The position numbers and the translations under genes were made by a program. Shown piece by piece: positions 49,143 to 61,159 of a stretch of 64,000 nt of DNA. Below the pieces are notes generated by a model. The model saw nothing but the letters and a program-made list of their open reading frames with translations. It was not told where the DNA came from and did no database searches. The stretch is from NCBI RefSeq assembly GCF_019649055.1, contig NW_026570401.1:62001-126000 (forward strand), written 5' to 3'. This stretch comes from Paramacrobiotus metropolitanus. Its lineage: Eukaryota > Tardigrada > Eutardigrada > Parachela > Macrobiotidae. Numbering within the stretch: the first letter of the stretch is position 1; each line of letters opens with the position of its first letter.

Positions 49143-52100
49143 ATGCCGAGCGGAATGCGCCTGGATACCGCCGTGTACGTTCTCGGCAGCGATCAACGGA
49201 TGCGCTACGGGCGCGTTGTGGACGTGGCAAAAGATGGTCTTTACGTCGATCTGCTCTGTCCCGATCATCGACGGGAGTTTTCATCATTTGGCAGCGTTTT
49301 CTACTCCCATCGTCTCATGCGCTTGGAGGATCAGCACAAATTCTATGCCCAGCAGCGGTCAGTGGAGATTTTGTTGCCGGAGAGCCCATCGGGTCCCTGG
49401 ATTTGGCTCCCGGGGGAAATGGTCTGCGTGGATCGCGCTGGGTCGCGAGATCGGTGTGGAGGAGCTGTTGTCTATTGGCAGTGTCCCGACAAGGGAGTTC
49501 TATGCACCGATATTCTCCCCATCGAGCGCATTCGCCCACGTTGGGATGTATCAGCTTGGCAGCGGCTTTTTGCGCATTCTCAAGCCACGGGGCCGGGAGA
49601 TCTTAACTCGAGCTCGGCAGCTCTTTCAAGCAATCATCCTTTAATCCAACATTACATCGGACCAGAGTCTTTCATAAAGCGCAGTGTGGACCTCGGCGAG
49701 GAATTCCGCTCGTTGTCCAATGGCGACACAGAGAAGCTGATCAAGCGATTGAATGGCGGTCGTCGTCTGTATTTGCACTCACCAGTTTTCGTAGTGGATC
49801 TCGTCGACGGCCAGTTAGGATACATTTACAATATCGGTTATATTGAAAAGTATGCTCTGGATGATCACGCTCTGTTGGTAAGGGATTTTCATCGGTAATG
49901 CCGACGGGCAGGCCCGAGACGGTGAATTTTTGGTAGAGGGGCGCAGTTTGTTTCTTTGTAATCTTCTATTCCATAAGGGAACGTTTCCAAATTACGTCAC
50001 CAGGTCTGGGGGAGGGGGGTCTCAAAAATGTATGATACCTGTAATGTAAAAAACCAAAGGTACATGAAAAAAGGGGATTGAAGCGCGTTTTTCGTGACAA
50101 TAGGGAAGGGAGGGGTCAAAAAAGGGCGTTTTTCAGGTCACATAATTTGGAAACGCTCCCTAACGGGGCTGTATGTACCCGGCAGGTTCATTTACAAGCA
50201 GTTTGTCCCGGTTAAGGCTAAAGCTTTAACGCGTGTCTAGGTGTGTCTAAGGCTATTACGCAGGTTTATGTAATTTACATGATCCCCTCTATTCATTACG
50301 TAATATTATAGTCTACGGGACCGTCGGGACGAGCCGGTTAAATTTTCCGCGTAAGTACTTTATTTCCAGGTATTTAACAAGTGTATGTAGAGACAGGTTT
50401 TACTGTATCCGACAGCCTGACACTATAGTCTACAGACTACAGCATACAAACTACTAAAGAAACCGTATTATTAAATTCGGTTTTTTATTTCTGTTCATCA
50501 TAAAAGTGAACAACTTCGGTTAGGTAATCAGACGACAGCGCATCCAGAAAACAACAATAACTGGTGGTAGCGATCTACCAGAGAATTAGCTAATCAGCCG
50601 GACGAAATAAAAAAAACGGCTTTACGCACGAAGTAGCGTAATACAGCTAGAAGCGCACATGCCCCACCGGAATCGATGCTTCTTGGCAGACTGTTCGTCA
50701 ACCTGTCTGTTTCAGTGTAAAGGACTTAGTGTGCGACGCAAAGTAAATGCCACGTACAATATTAAAATGCAACATTTATTTGCGCGCGAGTTAGGTATAA
50801 GAGCAGTTAGCGAGCATAGTGAACTTAAATATAGTTAAATTCGTGGAAATTCCCTGTATGCTTTGTTACGTGTGGCTCAAGCTCTCAGCCGACTTTCTTT
50901 GTCGGCGCCGGTTTACGTTATCCAGTTGCCACCGGCTTTGCAGATGACCTGCTCTAAATTCCCATTTAGAGCAGACCGTCTGCAGCCATGCTGACGATTT
51001 GTTTCAGCGGCGGCCCAATATACCCAATATTCGGCCGACCGGTGCAGAACGATTTTCCCAATGTAACAAAAAAACATGAACTCCATCCTGCCTCTCACCC
51101 GGAGTAATACAATTCCCGCACAGCCACAACGCAGTCTAAGCAGGAAATAACACAATGCGGAGAGAGAAACACTCTTCCCGCAAAATTATTATTTGTGCAA
51201 AAACAATTAGTCCGTTTCGGCAATTAGCGTCGCGGGGGAAAAACGGGAAGAGTGGGTGGGTACATGTGCGTGTCTGCGTACGTCGAAAACACTCCCGATT
51301 AAAAAACAACCACACGGCAAACGGCGGCGGCGGCTTAAAGAACACTGACAACCATTCGGTACGTTTTAAGGCCCATTAGAAAAACTTTGGTAAAATGATT
51401 TCCTCAGCAGTATGAAACGCGGAGAGGCTGGCATGTGCGTCCTGCAAAAAGGTTCAATAAAAACAAATTCTATCTGCGCATATCTGTATTATTTTGCAAA
51501 TCAAATCATAAGAAACTTACTGCCAGTAACAGCGAACGGAAAATTATACCTATCAAATTTCCAGTAAATTTTTTATTAATTCAGAAAACAAACAGTTTAC
51601 CTAGAGCATGTTAGTTTTCTAACTGAGCGCTGATTTTCTCGAGCGTTTTTGTTTAACAACTTGCCCACTATGCATCGTGGCGCTCACTGGCACATAATGT
51701 TCTTTTTAATGCTTTCGTAACTGTTCCGTTGTTCAGTACGATTAAACGGGGCAGTGGGGCTAATGGCGGAAACCGCGCATGTCGCCGCTCTGTCGACCCG
51801 CTCTACCCGTCCAGTTTCTTCCGTCGCGCACTTTGATAGAATTTCCACCGGAATTTGAAGCTTTATATAAAATTCAGTGCCTTGGCGGCTGATTTCAAAC
51901 CCTTTTTAACCACTATCCCGATCCCTAAAAATCGAATATAAGCGATCATCCACCGTCCTTAACATTCTGCGCAGGCTTGCAGCCAGCAACTGTTGTCAAT
52001 TGTAACGTGCCGTACGTTTGATTTCAAGGAAAGCCTGGATCACTTTCATGAAGTGTTGCTCCGCAAGATCAGACAGTGTCCTGAGTTCCACGCAGGCGAT

Positions 52101-53241
52101 GACAACCTTGTGGAGCTAACGCTGCCGGTCGAATTGTGGCAGGACGTCTTTTCCTACTTGGACACCATGGAACAAACTCAGCTGCGAGCTGTGTGCGCAA
52201 AATGGAACCAGATCATGACTGCATCGCCGCTGCGTTCCAGTATGGTCGTCCGATGGGACCACGACACCAAAGGCAGACCTGACGACTTTCTCTGCCTGGC
52301 GACGGTGTACAAATCCCTACATCCTGACACGGAACGCGTTACCATAACCCTATTGGATGAGGGATGGTTGACAACCACCGACTTTGCCATTATGATATGT
52401 GATATGATACAATATGTGGCCGAACATCGGTCCGGAATCCGACTACGTGCCGTTCTCTTACGCCGCGTCGCACTTAACTTTACCATTAACTGCGATATCG
52501 ATGACACGGTGGACTGTGGCATGCATGAGTCGAATTCTCTAAAGCCAACGCTGCGTCCGGAACTCGGGTATTGTTGGCTGCATGATTTCATTGCCGGATG
52601 CCGCAGCTTGCCGTGTGATACTGTTCACATTGCGGATTGTGTTGTTTCACTGGTTTGCTCCTTTTATCTCAAACCGGGGCTTAGGGCGTTTAAGGATAGG
52701 AAGTTCAAAACTGCTATCAAAATCCACATCAGTATGGCGCACTTGCATCAAAGCGGTGATGTCGCCTGCGCATTGTGGGATGCACTGGACGCGGTACTGC
52801 CGAGGGCGGATGAACAGGAGCTGCAAAAGCTGGTGCAGCGGTTGAAAGGTGGCGAGGATACGAATGCCGAAGTCAAGCTGGAGATGGTCGTGTGCAAGGT
52901 TGGAACGACAGTTACTGTTATCTAACCCTATTCTCGGCATTTTCGCCACACCAGTTCGTAGCTTAGGATAAAAAGCCCGCGCTTCTTTTTCGACCTTATG
53001 CTGGTTATTTGTGCGTATTGAATGCACTACAATTTTGACAACAATGAGTTATGAGTTTAAATTGCAGACGCTGTGTGCGACGCAGTCGGCTGATCCGCGT
53101 TTCTCCTCGCACTACCGCGGCAAAAAGTGGTGCGTTGATGGGTTACAGGATTTGCAGTTGGAGAAACTGTCGCGTCTTAGTCTTCACTTTCTCGTTGCAA
53201 TTCAAAAGAAGACAGCCTGGAGTGGATGGTGGCGTTTGTGA
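49143..53241 (+). CDS. F-box protein with an N-terminal companion domain (host gene family)
   Basis: Proposed exons: 49143-49877 (donor TTG/GTAAGG), 51975-52898 (acceptor CGCAG/GCT, donor AAG/GTTGG) and 53068-53241 (acceptor TTGCAG/ACG). All joins are phase 0 and give 610 residues. Exon 1 has a strand-rich domain (RYGRVVDVAKDGLYVDLLCPDHR). Exon 2 has an F-box (LPVELWQDVFSYLDTMEQTQ then LRAVCAKWNQI), which recruits substrates to SCF ubiquitin ligases, and a Leu-rich helical region. Exon 3 ends in HYRGKKWCVDGLQDL. From memory this combination is a multigene family in Hypsibius. The 2.1-kb intron 1 holds a MITE, and the join of exons 1 and 2 is less certain than that of 2 and 3. Confidence 0.65.
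49977..50160. mobile_element. 184-bp MITE in intron 1 of the F-box gene
   Basis: The TIRs GGGAACGTTTCCAAATTACG and its diverged inverted copy (GGTCACATAATTTGGAAACG then CTCCC) are flanked by TAA at 49974-49976 and 50161-50163. TAA TSDs suit PIF/Harbinger-type transposases. The inside is GC-skewed (GGGGGAGGGGGG) without coding potential. Confidence 0.7.
50164..51974. other. Rest of the long intron / intergenic DNA before exon 2
   Basis: I see no ORF with known motifs. If exons 1 and 2 belong to separate genes, a promoter for the second would lie here; GCTTTATATAAAATTC at about 51860 contains a TATA-like TTATATAAA. Confidence 0.4.
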
Positions 53242-56200
53242 GGACCTTCGTCTACGTGCGTAATAAAATGGTTCAGCACTGCATCAATCGACGCAAAACC
53301 CAGGCGGTCAAGGCTTGATTAAACCGGAGCTGCAAAGACTGACAAAGATCTTGCAGCATATTAATTCTCTCTAGTAAAGAGAATGGTATCCGTTTTACGG
53401 GAAGATGGCATACCATCGTGAAATGATGCTATCAATGGTATTGCCATCATGGTACTTCTACATGGTGTTTTTATGGAAATGGTTTCCAAGTTTTCTGCTC
53501 TCCTGGGAAACAGTAAATGAGGTATATTTACCATTTAGTTTTTTTTTGCCAGCAACGATAAGCCCATTACTCTGTACCTATAAGTTCATCGCGCTTGTGC
53601 TTTTCTTGTATACACACCTGTTTTAGTTGAGTATTCCAACACATCGTTGTTTTAATAAATTCTTTTACTGACGGTTCGGAAACGCACCAGCATCTGTGCG
53701 CCTAGTATGTTCTTATGAAGAATCATCCGCATAAACCGCAGACACTGGTAGATTTCGCTAGGGATGTCGCGATGTGCCGCTACATGGCGGCTAGCAGCAA
53801 GTTAATAATCCGCGCGCCGTTCAGGGTCGATACGGGATGACAATAAATATCACTTACGAACATTTATTTTACTGGTTTTTCGATTTTATGTAACTATGGA
53901 TGAAGTACTTATGATAAACCAAGTTACTTATAGTTTACAATATCATAGTCTCATAAGTCTCATCCACAAATTCTTGCTTATTAATAATAATGTTGTAATA
54001 ATAATTACCGACATCCGTAACAGCCATGACGGCCTTTGCTATGAAAATTATGTTTGGACGAACGGGTAGGCCGATTTTAACGCGGTAAAGTGCGCCAGAA
54101 TCGTCGCAACGAAGCGGGCGGCGGTGCGCTATTGCCGACCTGATGCACCCCCAGGGAAAGGAGGTGCCTCAAAAAACGAATTGTTGCCATGGGCCTGTCA
54201 GTCTCGGCTTCAGACATCGCTACCATCTGGCTAAAGCAAAGTATTATAAAAAATGTTCGTAAAAAAAGCAAAAGTTATCCAAAAAACTCCACAAATTATG
54301 CGCGGTAATGGCACAGTTGTTTACGGATTAGTCCTCCGTAAAGTGGTGTTGAACATCCGTAACTTCGCATATACGATTGACGATGACCGCGATGATCGAG
54401 TGAACGGCTGGGTCGATTTCGACGCGGCCAAGTACGTTAGAATCGTCTCAGCGGCGCGAAGGTTCATACGTTATTGCGGAATTAAGACGCCCCAGCGGGG
54501 AAGCAGAAGCCGCAGAAAATAGACTGTTGCCATGGCCCCCATAGACGGACGTAGGCTAATAAGGAACTACAGAAGCAGACCGCGCCCTTTGGCGTCGCTT
54601 CGCTAGAAATTGATGAAAAACAATGCATTATAAGAATAATCAACCTGGTGATTAACGTGATCTGTATGTTTCTCACGATTCTTAGCACTTCGGTTACCAA
54701 CGATTCTTGAGTTTCTGTTTATTGAGTTTTCTTAGATTTCTTAGGATTCTAAGTCTTTTTAGGTTTTTTAAGTTTATTAGGTTTACTTATTTTTCTTAGG
54801 TTATCTCAGATTGATTACTGTAGCGTTGCTCTACAGAGTGGGGTATACGGATATTTGCATCCACATTGCTCGCTGTTCAGCGCAGTGTGCGCAGGGAGAA
54901 GGCAACGGCCGGGTCCGCCAGTGGAGCAACTCGTGCGGGCGGCTACAGTACACTTTCATCGACCGAAGCGAAGCGAAGGTCCTCTATGTTGAAGAAAACG
55001 GGACTTTCTGTCCCGTCGGTCACGCACAGATAAATTATAATGTAATCGTGCCCGCCCAAAAAAAAATTCTGTGACCACCCCGTAAACTCCTTTTCGTTAC
55101 CGTTTTTTCGTAACCTCCCTATTTCTAGATACGCTCTGTATATTGTTAGCTTCGCTTCGGTCTTTCAGTGCTAGCGAACAGTGGTGCACTTCCTTAGTAG
55201 TTTTCTTATTTGTTAGAACAACCTCCACATGCGACAGTTCTAGGCCGATCTTTTTCGGTGACACCAAAATTTTGTTAACGGTTTGCCTGTTGGAAATTTC
55301 TTTTGTCGGTTGGGGATCAAGCAAGTTTGATCTTTTATGGGAATTCTTCTTAGTTTGATGGAGTTAGGTAATACTTTATGCTAACTTTCCTTACATTTTC
55401 TTCCTGAAGAACTTATCTAAACAACATGGGCAATGTCAGCCGAATGCGTATAAAAGGGATATAAGAAATAGGGGCAACTTTTGGAATGTCCTTTGTACAT
55501 GCCTTTGCACTCTGTATTATTTTATTTACAGTATGTACGAATATTTTGTTAAATAAGTAGATCTTGCTGACGGCTGTTGTGTTTAACCAGTAGGAGAAAT
55601 TTCGATTAATAATGTAGGATCACATTTTCGGGATTCCGCACCGCATTACGGCGCCTTTAATGTGAAAGGTCAGAGGTACCGCAGAGACACCGCATTCAGC
55701 ATTGCGACTTCCTGCAGCAGATGCGGATGAACTTGCTCCAAAAGCGTCCGTTTGCTGAGCAGAAAAATGAGCAATTAATGTACGGTATACAGATACTGTG
55801 AAGCTGAGAAAATCCTATATATTAATTCTCTAAGCCTCAGCGGATTCCATTTCTGTCTCCCTTTTGTGAGCGAACCACTGAACCAAACTTTGATATCTAC
55901 AGTACTCGTATATGTTATTCAATAGCACTGAGTTTACAGATTTGCAGAAACCAGTCAGTTATCTTAAAGTATGCAAGGTTTTAAAGAAAATTTTAAAAGA
56001 ATTCAACAGGTCTAAGGGAAAAGTGGAAATCCCACCACTGCAAACCCGCCCACGCCGCCACTGCCATGACAGCATTGGAAACGCACTGTTAGCTCCGCTA
56101 ACTCTAATCTACTTACACGTCTTGATGAAAGCTTTGTGTCCATAATGTTTTAGCCGATTGCCTTGAGTTCACAAGGTTTTTATCAAGAATTAGTTTTAAA

Positions 56201-57315
56201 AACATGTATGTAAGGTTTTTGAGAGTTCTAGATACCTTTTAAAGACTGAACATACGAAATCTCCTGGAAAGTAGGAAGTGGGAACGAATCAAATTCCAAA
56301 GATAAAGTAGTTGCCTTTCGCAGCGGGTTGACCAGATTTCGTATTTAAAAACCTTCCTTGGGGCGGTTGGTTTTGATACTACCGTACTAATTACTGAATA
56401 ATAATTGCTGACGTGCTAAATTGCCGATATTATCTGTGAGAGACTGAGAGTCCATCTCTTGGAATTTTCCTGTTCGAATGAAAACGCTGTTTGAGTAAAA
56501 CAACGAGTCCCATTTTCGGCGGGCATACGGGTTCGAGTCTAAACATCGTCCGGGGTAGGGAGCGGCCCAAACTGTTTTCTGGGAGCAGAGCGAGGAACGC
56601 GTATTTTGGATGTAAACAGGAAGTGAGGAGGGTTAATCAGCACGTAACGGAAGGCGGAAGTTAAGGCGACTCCGATCGGAAAAGTGTATAAACCAGTAGA
56701 TTGAGTAGAAATATCAGATAAATAATTATAGATCTGATTTCCAGTAATTATGGATCTGCTTCTTATATGTAGTTCTTAACAACTGGCCGGCATTTGCTGA
56801 TTGATTTGATTCATTTTGGAAAAGCTTAAAGAATTTGTTTTAAAAACAATACATAAAAATCATGTCCGGGACATAAAAAGCATGTCCGGGAAAATGTCTG
56901 ATTTTCGGGTCTAATATAAGGTTATTCTGCATCAACGGAACGGAAAAATGTTTCCCCGAAACGAATACAAAAAATTTCATAAGTATTAAAGAATAAGGCT
57001 TAATCTTACTCAACGTGCGTGGCTTAATCCAGCCGCTGCACGAGACGCTATCGCTACACAGGTTTACTTAGCGAAAGGTCAACCGGTTGGTGTTAGGATT
57101 CTATTAACGAACAGCAGCACAGGTACAAAGTAGGAAACATTAAGTTCTAAACCGTTAGTGCAGTTATAACGCTCGCTCGCTAGCTCGTTCAAGATTAATT
57201 TCAGAAGTGGAGAAAATGCCGGTTTTAAGGAGAAGTAGACAAAGAAAGCAGATGGGTAACGAATCACTTATCAGATTTATGACACAGATACACAGTACAG
57301 TACACAATCACACAT
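53242..57315. other. Stretch without convincing genes
   Basis: ORFs at 54253-54522 (+), 54811-55074 (+) and 55912-56145 (+) show no domains. 54710-54812 is a degenerate TTTCTTAGG tract. 56852-56892 is a 20-bp tandem duplication (CATAAAAA.CATGTCCGGGA). Confidence 0.45.
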
Positions 57316-57622
57316 TTTAAAATACGAAATGGCTACGCGCGAGAGTATCTCGCGCTATGAGTATTGACTACGCGCGAGAGTATCTCGCGCTATGAGTATT
57401 GACTACGCGCGAGAGTATCTCGCGCTATGAGTATTGACTACGCGCGAGAGTTTTTTCCCGCACAAAAAAAACTACCAAAAAACAGTTTAAATCGGTGTAT
57501 TTATCACCACATGGCAACCAATAATTACGGAAGGTCACCTTTTAGTGCACGAAATACAAAATCTGACCGTACCGGCATTTTACATTTTCTGATAATTCAA
57601 GTATTCCCAACTATCAGCCGTT

Positions 57623-59366
57623 ATGGCGTCAGAACTTAAAGTGGGAAATCGTTATGAATCCTACGCGGAGGTTTTGAGAGCGGTGGAGCACTGGAGCCAG
57701 CGAACACACCAAGTCTTTATAAATCCCGGCGGCAATGCGAAAACGTCAAAGACGCATCCGCTTCACGACACGTTCCCCTACAGCTCAGTGAAGCTGGTCT
57801 GCAAAAAAGCTGGCGCTTACCGCCCACACCGGCGGAATTCAGCCCCCACGAAGAAAAGTATAACGACGACTCTGAAAAGTGACTGCCACGCTATGGTCCG
57901 TCTTAAGCTTGTGAACGGCATGATGGAGGTTATTCACGTGCCGGCTTTAGAAGACCATAACCATGAAGTCACGGAAACGATCGCCCAACATTTTCCAGAA
58001 AGAAGGCGCCTGTCGGAAGCAGAAAAGAACACTGTGGAGCAGCTAATCGAGACTCGGGTGCCACCTCGAATTATAGCCCATACAATCAACGCAACACGCC
58101 GGTCGACCGGTGCGACCGGCACTCTTATTACCAAAGACATTTTCAACCAAGGGACGAGAATACGCATGGGAAAGAGGCAAGGCCGAGAAGAACATGAAAT
58201 TCTTACAGAATTTCTACGAGAACTGAGGCAGCGCGATGCGAGCGGCACATTCAACGTGGTCGTGGCAGAAGACGAAACGAACGCTTTACGCATAGTTTTT
58301 TTGCAGACAACTGTCATGAAGCAGACTTTCACGCGCAATCCAGAGGTATAGCCACGATTTTGTGAATTTCATCATAAAGTTTTGCCATAATCATTATAAA
58401 ACATGCACAATGCGGCTCTAGGTCATTTTCTTGGACAGCACGTATCGAATCAATATGGAACATTATACCTTGTACGCAATGGTTGTCCAGGACGAAAATG
58501 GGTTTGGTCAGCCTGTCGCCATCGGGTTTGTGGACAACGAGCGCGCCGATACGCTAGGATTGTTCTTCGACCATGTAAAGGAATTCACGAGCGCCGCAAC
58601 CAGTAAAGTGGAGGCCATTTTCGTTGACCAAGATTCCACGCAGATTGCGGTGCTGCAAGAGCGTTTTATTGACGTGCCCCTACTTATTTGTGCATTCCAC
58701 GCAATAAAGACATGGAAGTTCCAGATCGCAAAAGAACAGTTGAATGTCACGGAGAAGCAAGGTCTGCTGACGGCTTTCCGTGGTTTACTGTACGCGCCAC
58801 AAGAAGGCATGTTCCAAGAACGGGAAGCCATATTTCGGCAGAGTTGCACCGACAGGCTGCGAAGTTACTACGAAAAGAACTGGGCGAAGGATTCGGCGAT
58901 GTGGTGCATGGCAAAGCGGCGTGAGCTGAGAACGTTTGGCAACAACACCACAAATCGAATAGAAAGGTTTTTCCTTACTGTGAAAACAGCGCTGCGCGGA
59001 TCGGGACGATCGATTGCCAAACGTTTTCATCTAACAGAGTGCATCGAGATTGTCATGTCCGTCATCGACCATAAAGCCAACCTTGCAAAATACCAGGATT
59101 ACATCAACATGGCAAAGACGATGATACTACACAAATTCCCAATTCCAGAAATCGGATCGGCGATCGAGGCAAAGGTCACCGACTTTGCCGCTCGAGTCAT
59201 CAGAGGACAGTGCGTCTTGTACCTGAAGGAAACATACGAAGTCAACCCCGGAGCGGAACGAGGAAGCTGGGTAGTCGCTAATACCAAAGGCGGAAGAACT
59301 TACGAGGTAAATGCGTCTGCTTCTTTGACCGGCGCTCAGTACATCTTGCGAATATTCACCAGGTGA
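57623..59366 (+). CDS. MULE transposase, exons 1 and 2
   Basis: Exons are 57623-58345 and 58422-59366 with a 76-nt GT..AG intron; the join is phase 0 and completes the conserved NPEV-IFLDSTYRIN block. Exon 1 starts with a WRKY/FAR1-like DNA-binding finger: Cys60, Cys88 (SDCHA), His112 and His114 (DHNHE). The DDE core has Asp in LDSTYRIN, Asp in AIFVDQDST and Glu in TNRIERFF, with CAFHAIKTWK between. The frame stops at 59366, while the SWIM finger lies just past it in another frame, so there is an indel or an unrecognised small intron. Confidence 0.85.
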
Positions 59367-59820
59367 CAGAGCGACTTGATCAGCCAACCCGGTGTTTTGT
59401 GTGCAACTGTTACATCAACTGCTCGTTCGGACTGCTTTGTCGGCATATAATCCACGTGCGCCGAGAAGAAGATCTGAACCTGTTTCGGTATCTGACATGT
59501 TGCCCCGATGGCTCCGCAATAATCCGGCGGCAAATCACCCAGTTGATGTTTATCCCCGAATGCTGGATGCAGCTATCAACGGTGAGCCGGATGAAGATCA
59601 CAGAAGAAGACTTTGTGGAGTCAGCTTAACGCGTTTCTCAAGCCTGGGAGTACGATACAAAACTGTTACGGAGCTTGGAAAGGAGATCGCCACTGAGTTA
59701 GCAAAATTTGGAGCGGTGGAGTTTAAAGTGCACATAGCCGCTTTGCAGCAATACCTGGACATAGTGCGAAGTGGAGCTGTGCCGGTAATTAGTCACCCTG
59801 ACTTGTTGGCTAAGGAATAG
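59363..59820 (+). pseudogene. MULE transposase C-terminus with SWIM finger, out of frame
   Basis: The first frame (59363-59629) has the C-x-C..C-x-H SWIM pattern in CNCYINCSFGLLCRHI, which belongs at the end of MULE transposases. A second frame up to 59820 (GVRYKTVTELGKEIATEL..VEFKVHIAALQQYL) looks like the remaining helical tail. Two frame changes within 450 bp suggest decay, unless short introns are involved. Confidence 0.6.
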
Positions 59821-59889
59821 ATACCTGAAACATCACCAAAGCGGCCAAACATCCCCGAAGCCGCGGAAGAAGCCGCCGAAGAAGCCGAT

Positions 59890-60267
59890 TTGCCAGAGCT
59901 AGAGCCTCCTGCCGTCAGCAACTCTGTCGCTCCTGATTTTCCGACGTTTAAAGTCAGACCTCGCGGAACCATTAAGCCCCGCGGTCGGCCGTCGGAAGGA
60001 AGGCGCCATCAGCGATTTAATCGGACAGCCGTACTGTCGTCACAGCCAGTCCAAGCCACACCCCAGCCAGCCGAAACACCGGCTCCCGCTGCTTTGAACA
60101 GTCCTTCGGCAAGAAGGAACGATATCGGCATGCCGCGGCGGAAGTCGGCCAGGATACCCCACAGTCCGCCGCGTCCAGGAGAAACGCCCGCTTTGCGTGC
60201 GGTTCGGATACTTGAGCACATGCGGATGGTCAAAATGAAGTCGTACACCGATTCGGGGAAGAATTAG
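59890..60267 (+). CDS. Pro/Arg-rich ORF with AT-hook motif in the MULE
   Basis: The 125-codon frame is Pro/Ala/Arg-rich and unstructured, with KPRGRP (AT-hook core, about residues 29-34) and MPRRKSARIPHSPPRPG. The frame is open upstream to about 59821 through acidic repeats (EAAEEAAEEADLPELE). It probably helps to bind AT-rich DNA or the TIRs. It ends where the protease ORF starts, so both may come from one spliced reading frame. Confidence 0.45.
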   Translation: MPELEPPAVSNSVAPDFPTFKVRPRGTIKPRGRPSEGRRHQRFNRTAVLSSQPVQATPQPAETPAPAALNSPSARRNDIGMPRRKSARIPHSPPRPGETPALRAVRILEHMRMVKMKSYTDSGKN

Positions 60268-60950
60268 TGGTGCTTCGCGAGGACATCAACAATTTGAAAA
60301 CGTTCGGCTCGGATTTGGAGCTGAGATTACTCAACGCAGGTGTTTATCTGCTACGCAATGCATTTCCTCAAAGAGGCGGGCTAGAACTTCCTGCAGAGTT
60401 AGCTCTGTGCCAGCATAACGACCAGTGTTACGCTAGGGTTCGTTTCCATGTCCGCATGCAAGGAGGTATTATCGTACAGCCGCTGTGCAATGGTGACAAT
60501 CATTATGTTTGCGCCTTTAATTCTCAAAACCCTGGCGTGGTGCGAATATACTGTTCCACCGGTCAAATGCCCACCGATGCTTTGAAACTGCAACTCAACT
60601 TCCTTTTCTCTTATCCCGAGACCAAAGGCCAGGTGGCCATCGAATACGTCCCTGTGTACGCCCAGTCTCCCGGCAGTAACAACTGCTTGGTATACGCTTT
60701 TGCGTATGCGTATGACCTTCTGCTGGAAACAGATCCAGAGCGCCAATTACGCCCGGGACGAGGATTTCCGACAGTGGTTCTTAGAAATAATACAGACAGG
60801 AGCACTGACACCTCCTCCACGAGTACAAGGAAGAAACGCCCGAAGGAAAACTTCTGTGACCAAAATAACGCTGTAGTAACGGCAGCTGATGTACTGCCTA
60901 TAATTCGCCGGCTGGGAATGCCTACCGGTTTCCGAACGACTGCGGTGTAA
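60267..60950 (+). CDS. Ulp1/C48-like cysteine protease ORF of the MULE
   Basis: The 227-residue frame begins GTG, so the real start is upstream or spliced. It has the layout of transposon-borne C48 peptidases: an N-terminal FPQRGGLE block, His79 (DNHYVCAF), a position where Asp is expected but Cys96 stands (VRIYCSTG), Gln133 and Cys140 (AQSPGSNNCLVYAFAYA). With the Asp missing, it may be weakened or inactive. MULEs with Ulp1-like genes are known from plants as Kaonashi-type elements; an animal example is notable. The C-terminal 70 residues are divergent and Lys/Thr-rich. Confidence 0.6.
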   Translation: MVLREDINNLKTFGSDLELRLLNAGVYLLRNAFPQRGGLELPAELALCQHNDQCYARVRFHVRMQGGIIVQPLCNGDNHYVCAFNSQNPGVVRIYCSTGQMPTDALKLQLNFLFSYPETKGQVAIEYVPVYAQSPGSNNCLVYAFAYAYDLLLETDPERQLRPGRGFPTVVLRNNTDRSTDTSSTSTRKKRPKENFCDQNNAVVTAADVLPIIRRLGMPTGFRTTAV

Positions 60951-61159
60951 CTAACTAACTTGATGCAGATTGACTGATACGACAACTATAATGCACTATA
61001 AACAACTCCAGAGCTGAATTTATGTCGAAATATATTGATTATATTCATAAATAGTGGCACCGAAAAACTCTCGCGCGTAGCCAAAACTCATAGCGCGAGA
61101 TACTCTCGCGCGTAGCCAAAACTCATAGCGCGGGAGTATTCTCGCGCGTAGACATGACG

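Larger units (their letters stand above)
57325..61159 (+). mobile_element. Mutator-like element (MULE) with Ulp1-like ORF
   Basis: It is flanked by a perfect 9-bp TSD TTTAAAATA (57316-57324 and 61160-61168), the canonical Mutator length. The ends CGAAATGGCTACGCGC and GCGCGTAGACATGACG are inverted with three mismatches. The TIRs are arrays of a 35-bp unit (CTACGCGCGAGAGTATCTCG then CGCTATGAGTATTGA): 3.5 copies at 57333-57455, fewer at 61062-61151. Inside are a two-exon transposase, a SWIM segment, an AT-hook ORF and a C48-like protease ORF, all on the plus strand. Confidence 0.92.

Noticed and set aside
57333-57455. 35-bp tandem repeats as a CRISPR array
   Set aside because: The units are contiguous with no unique spacers, and the same units stand inverted at the other end of the MULE.
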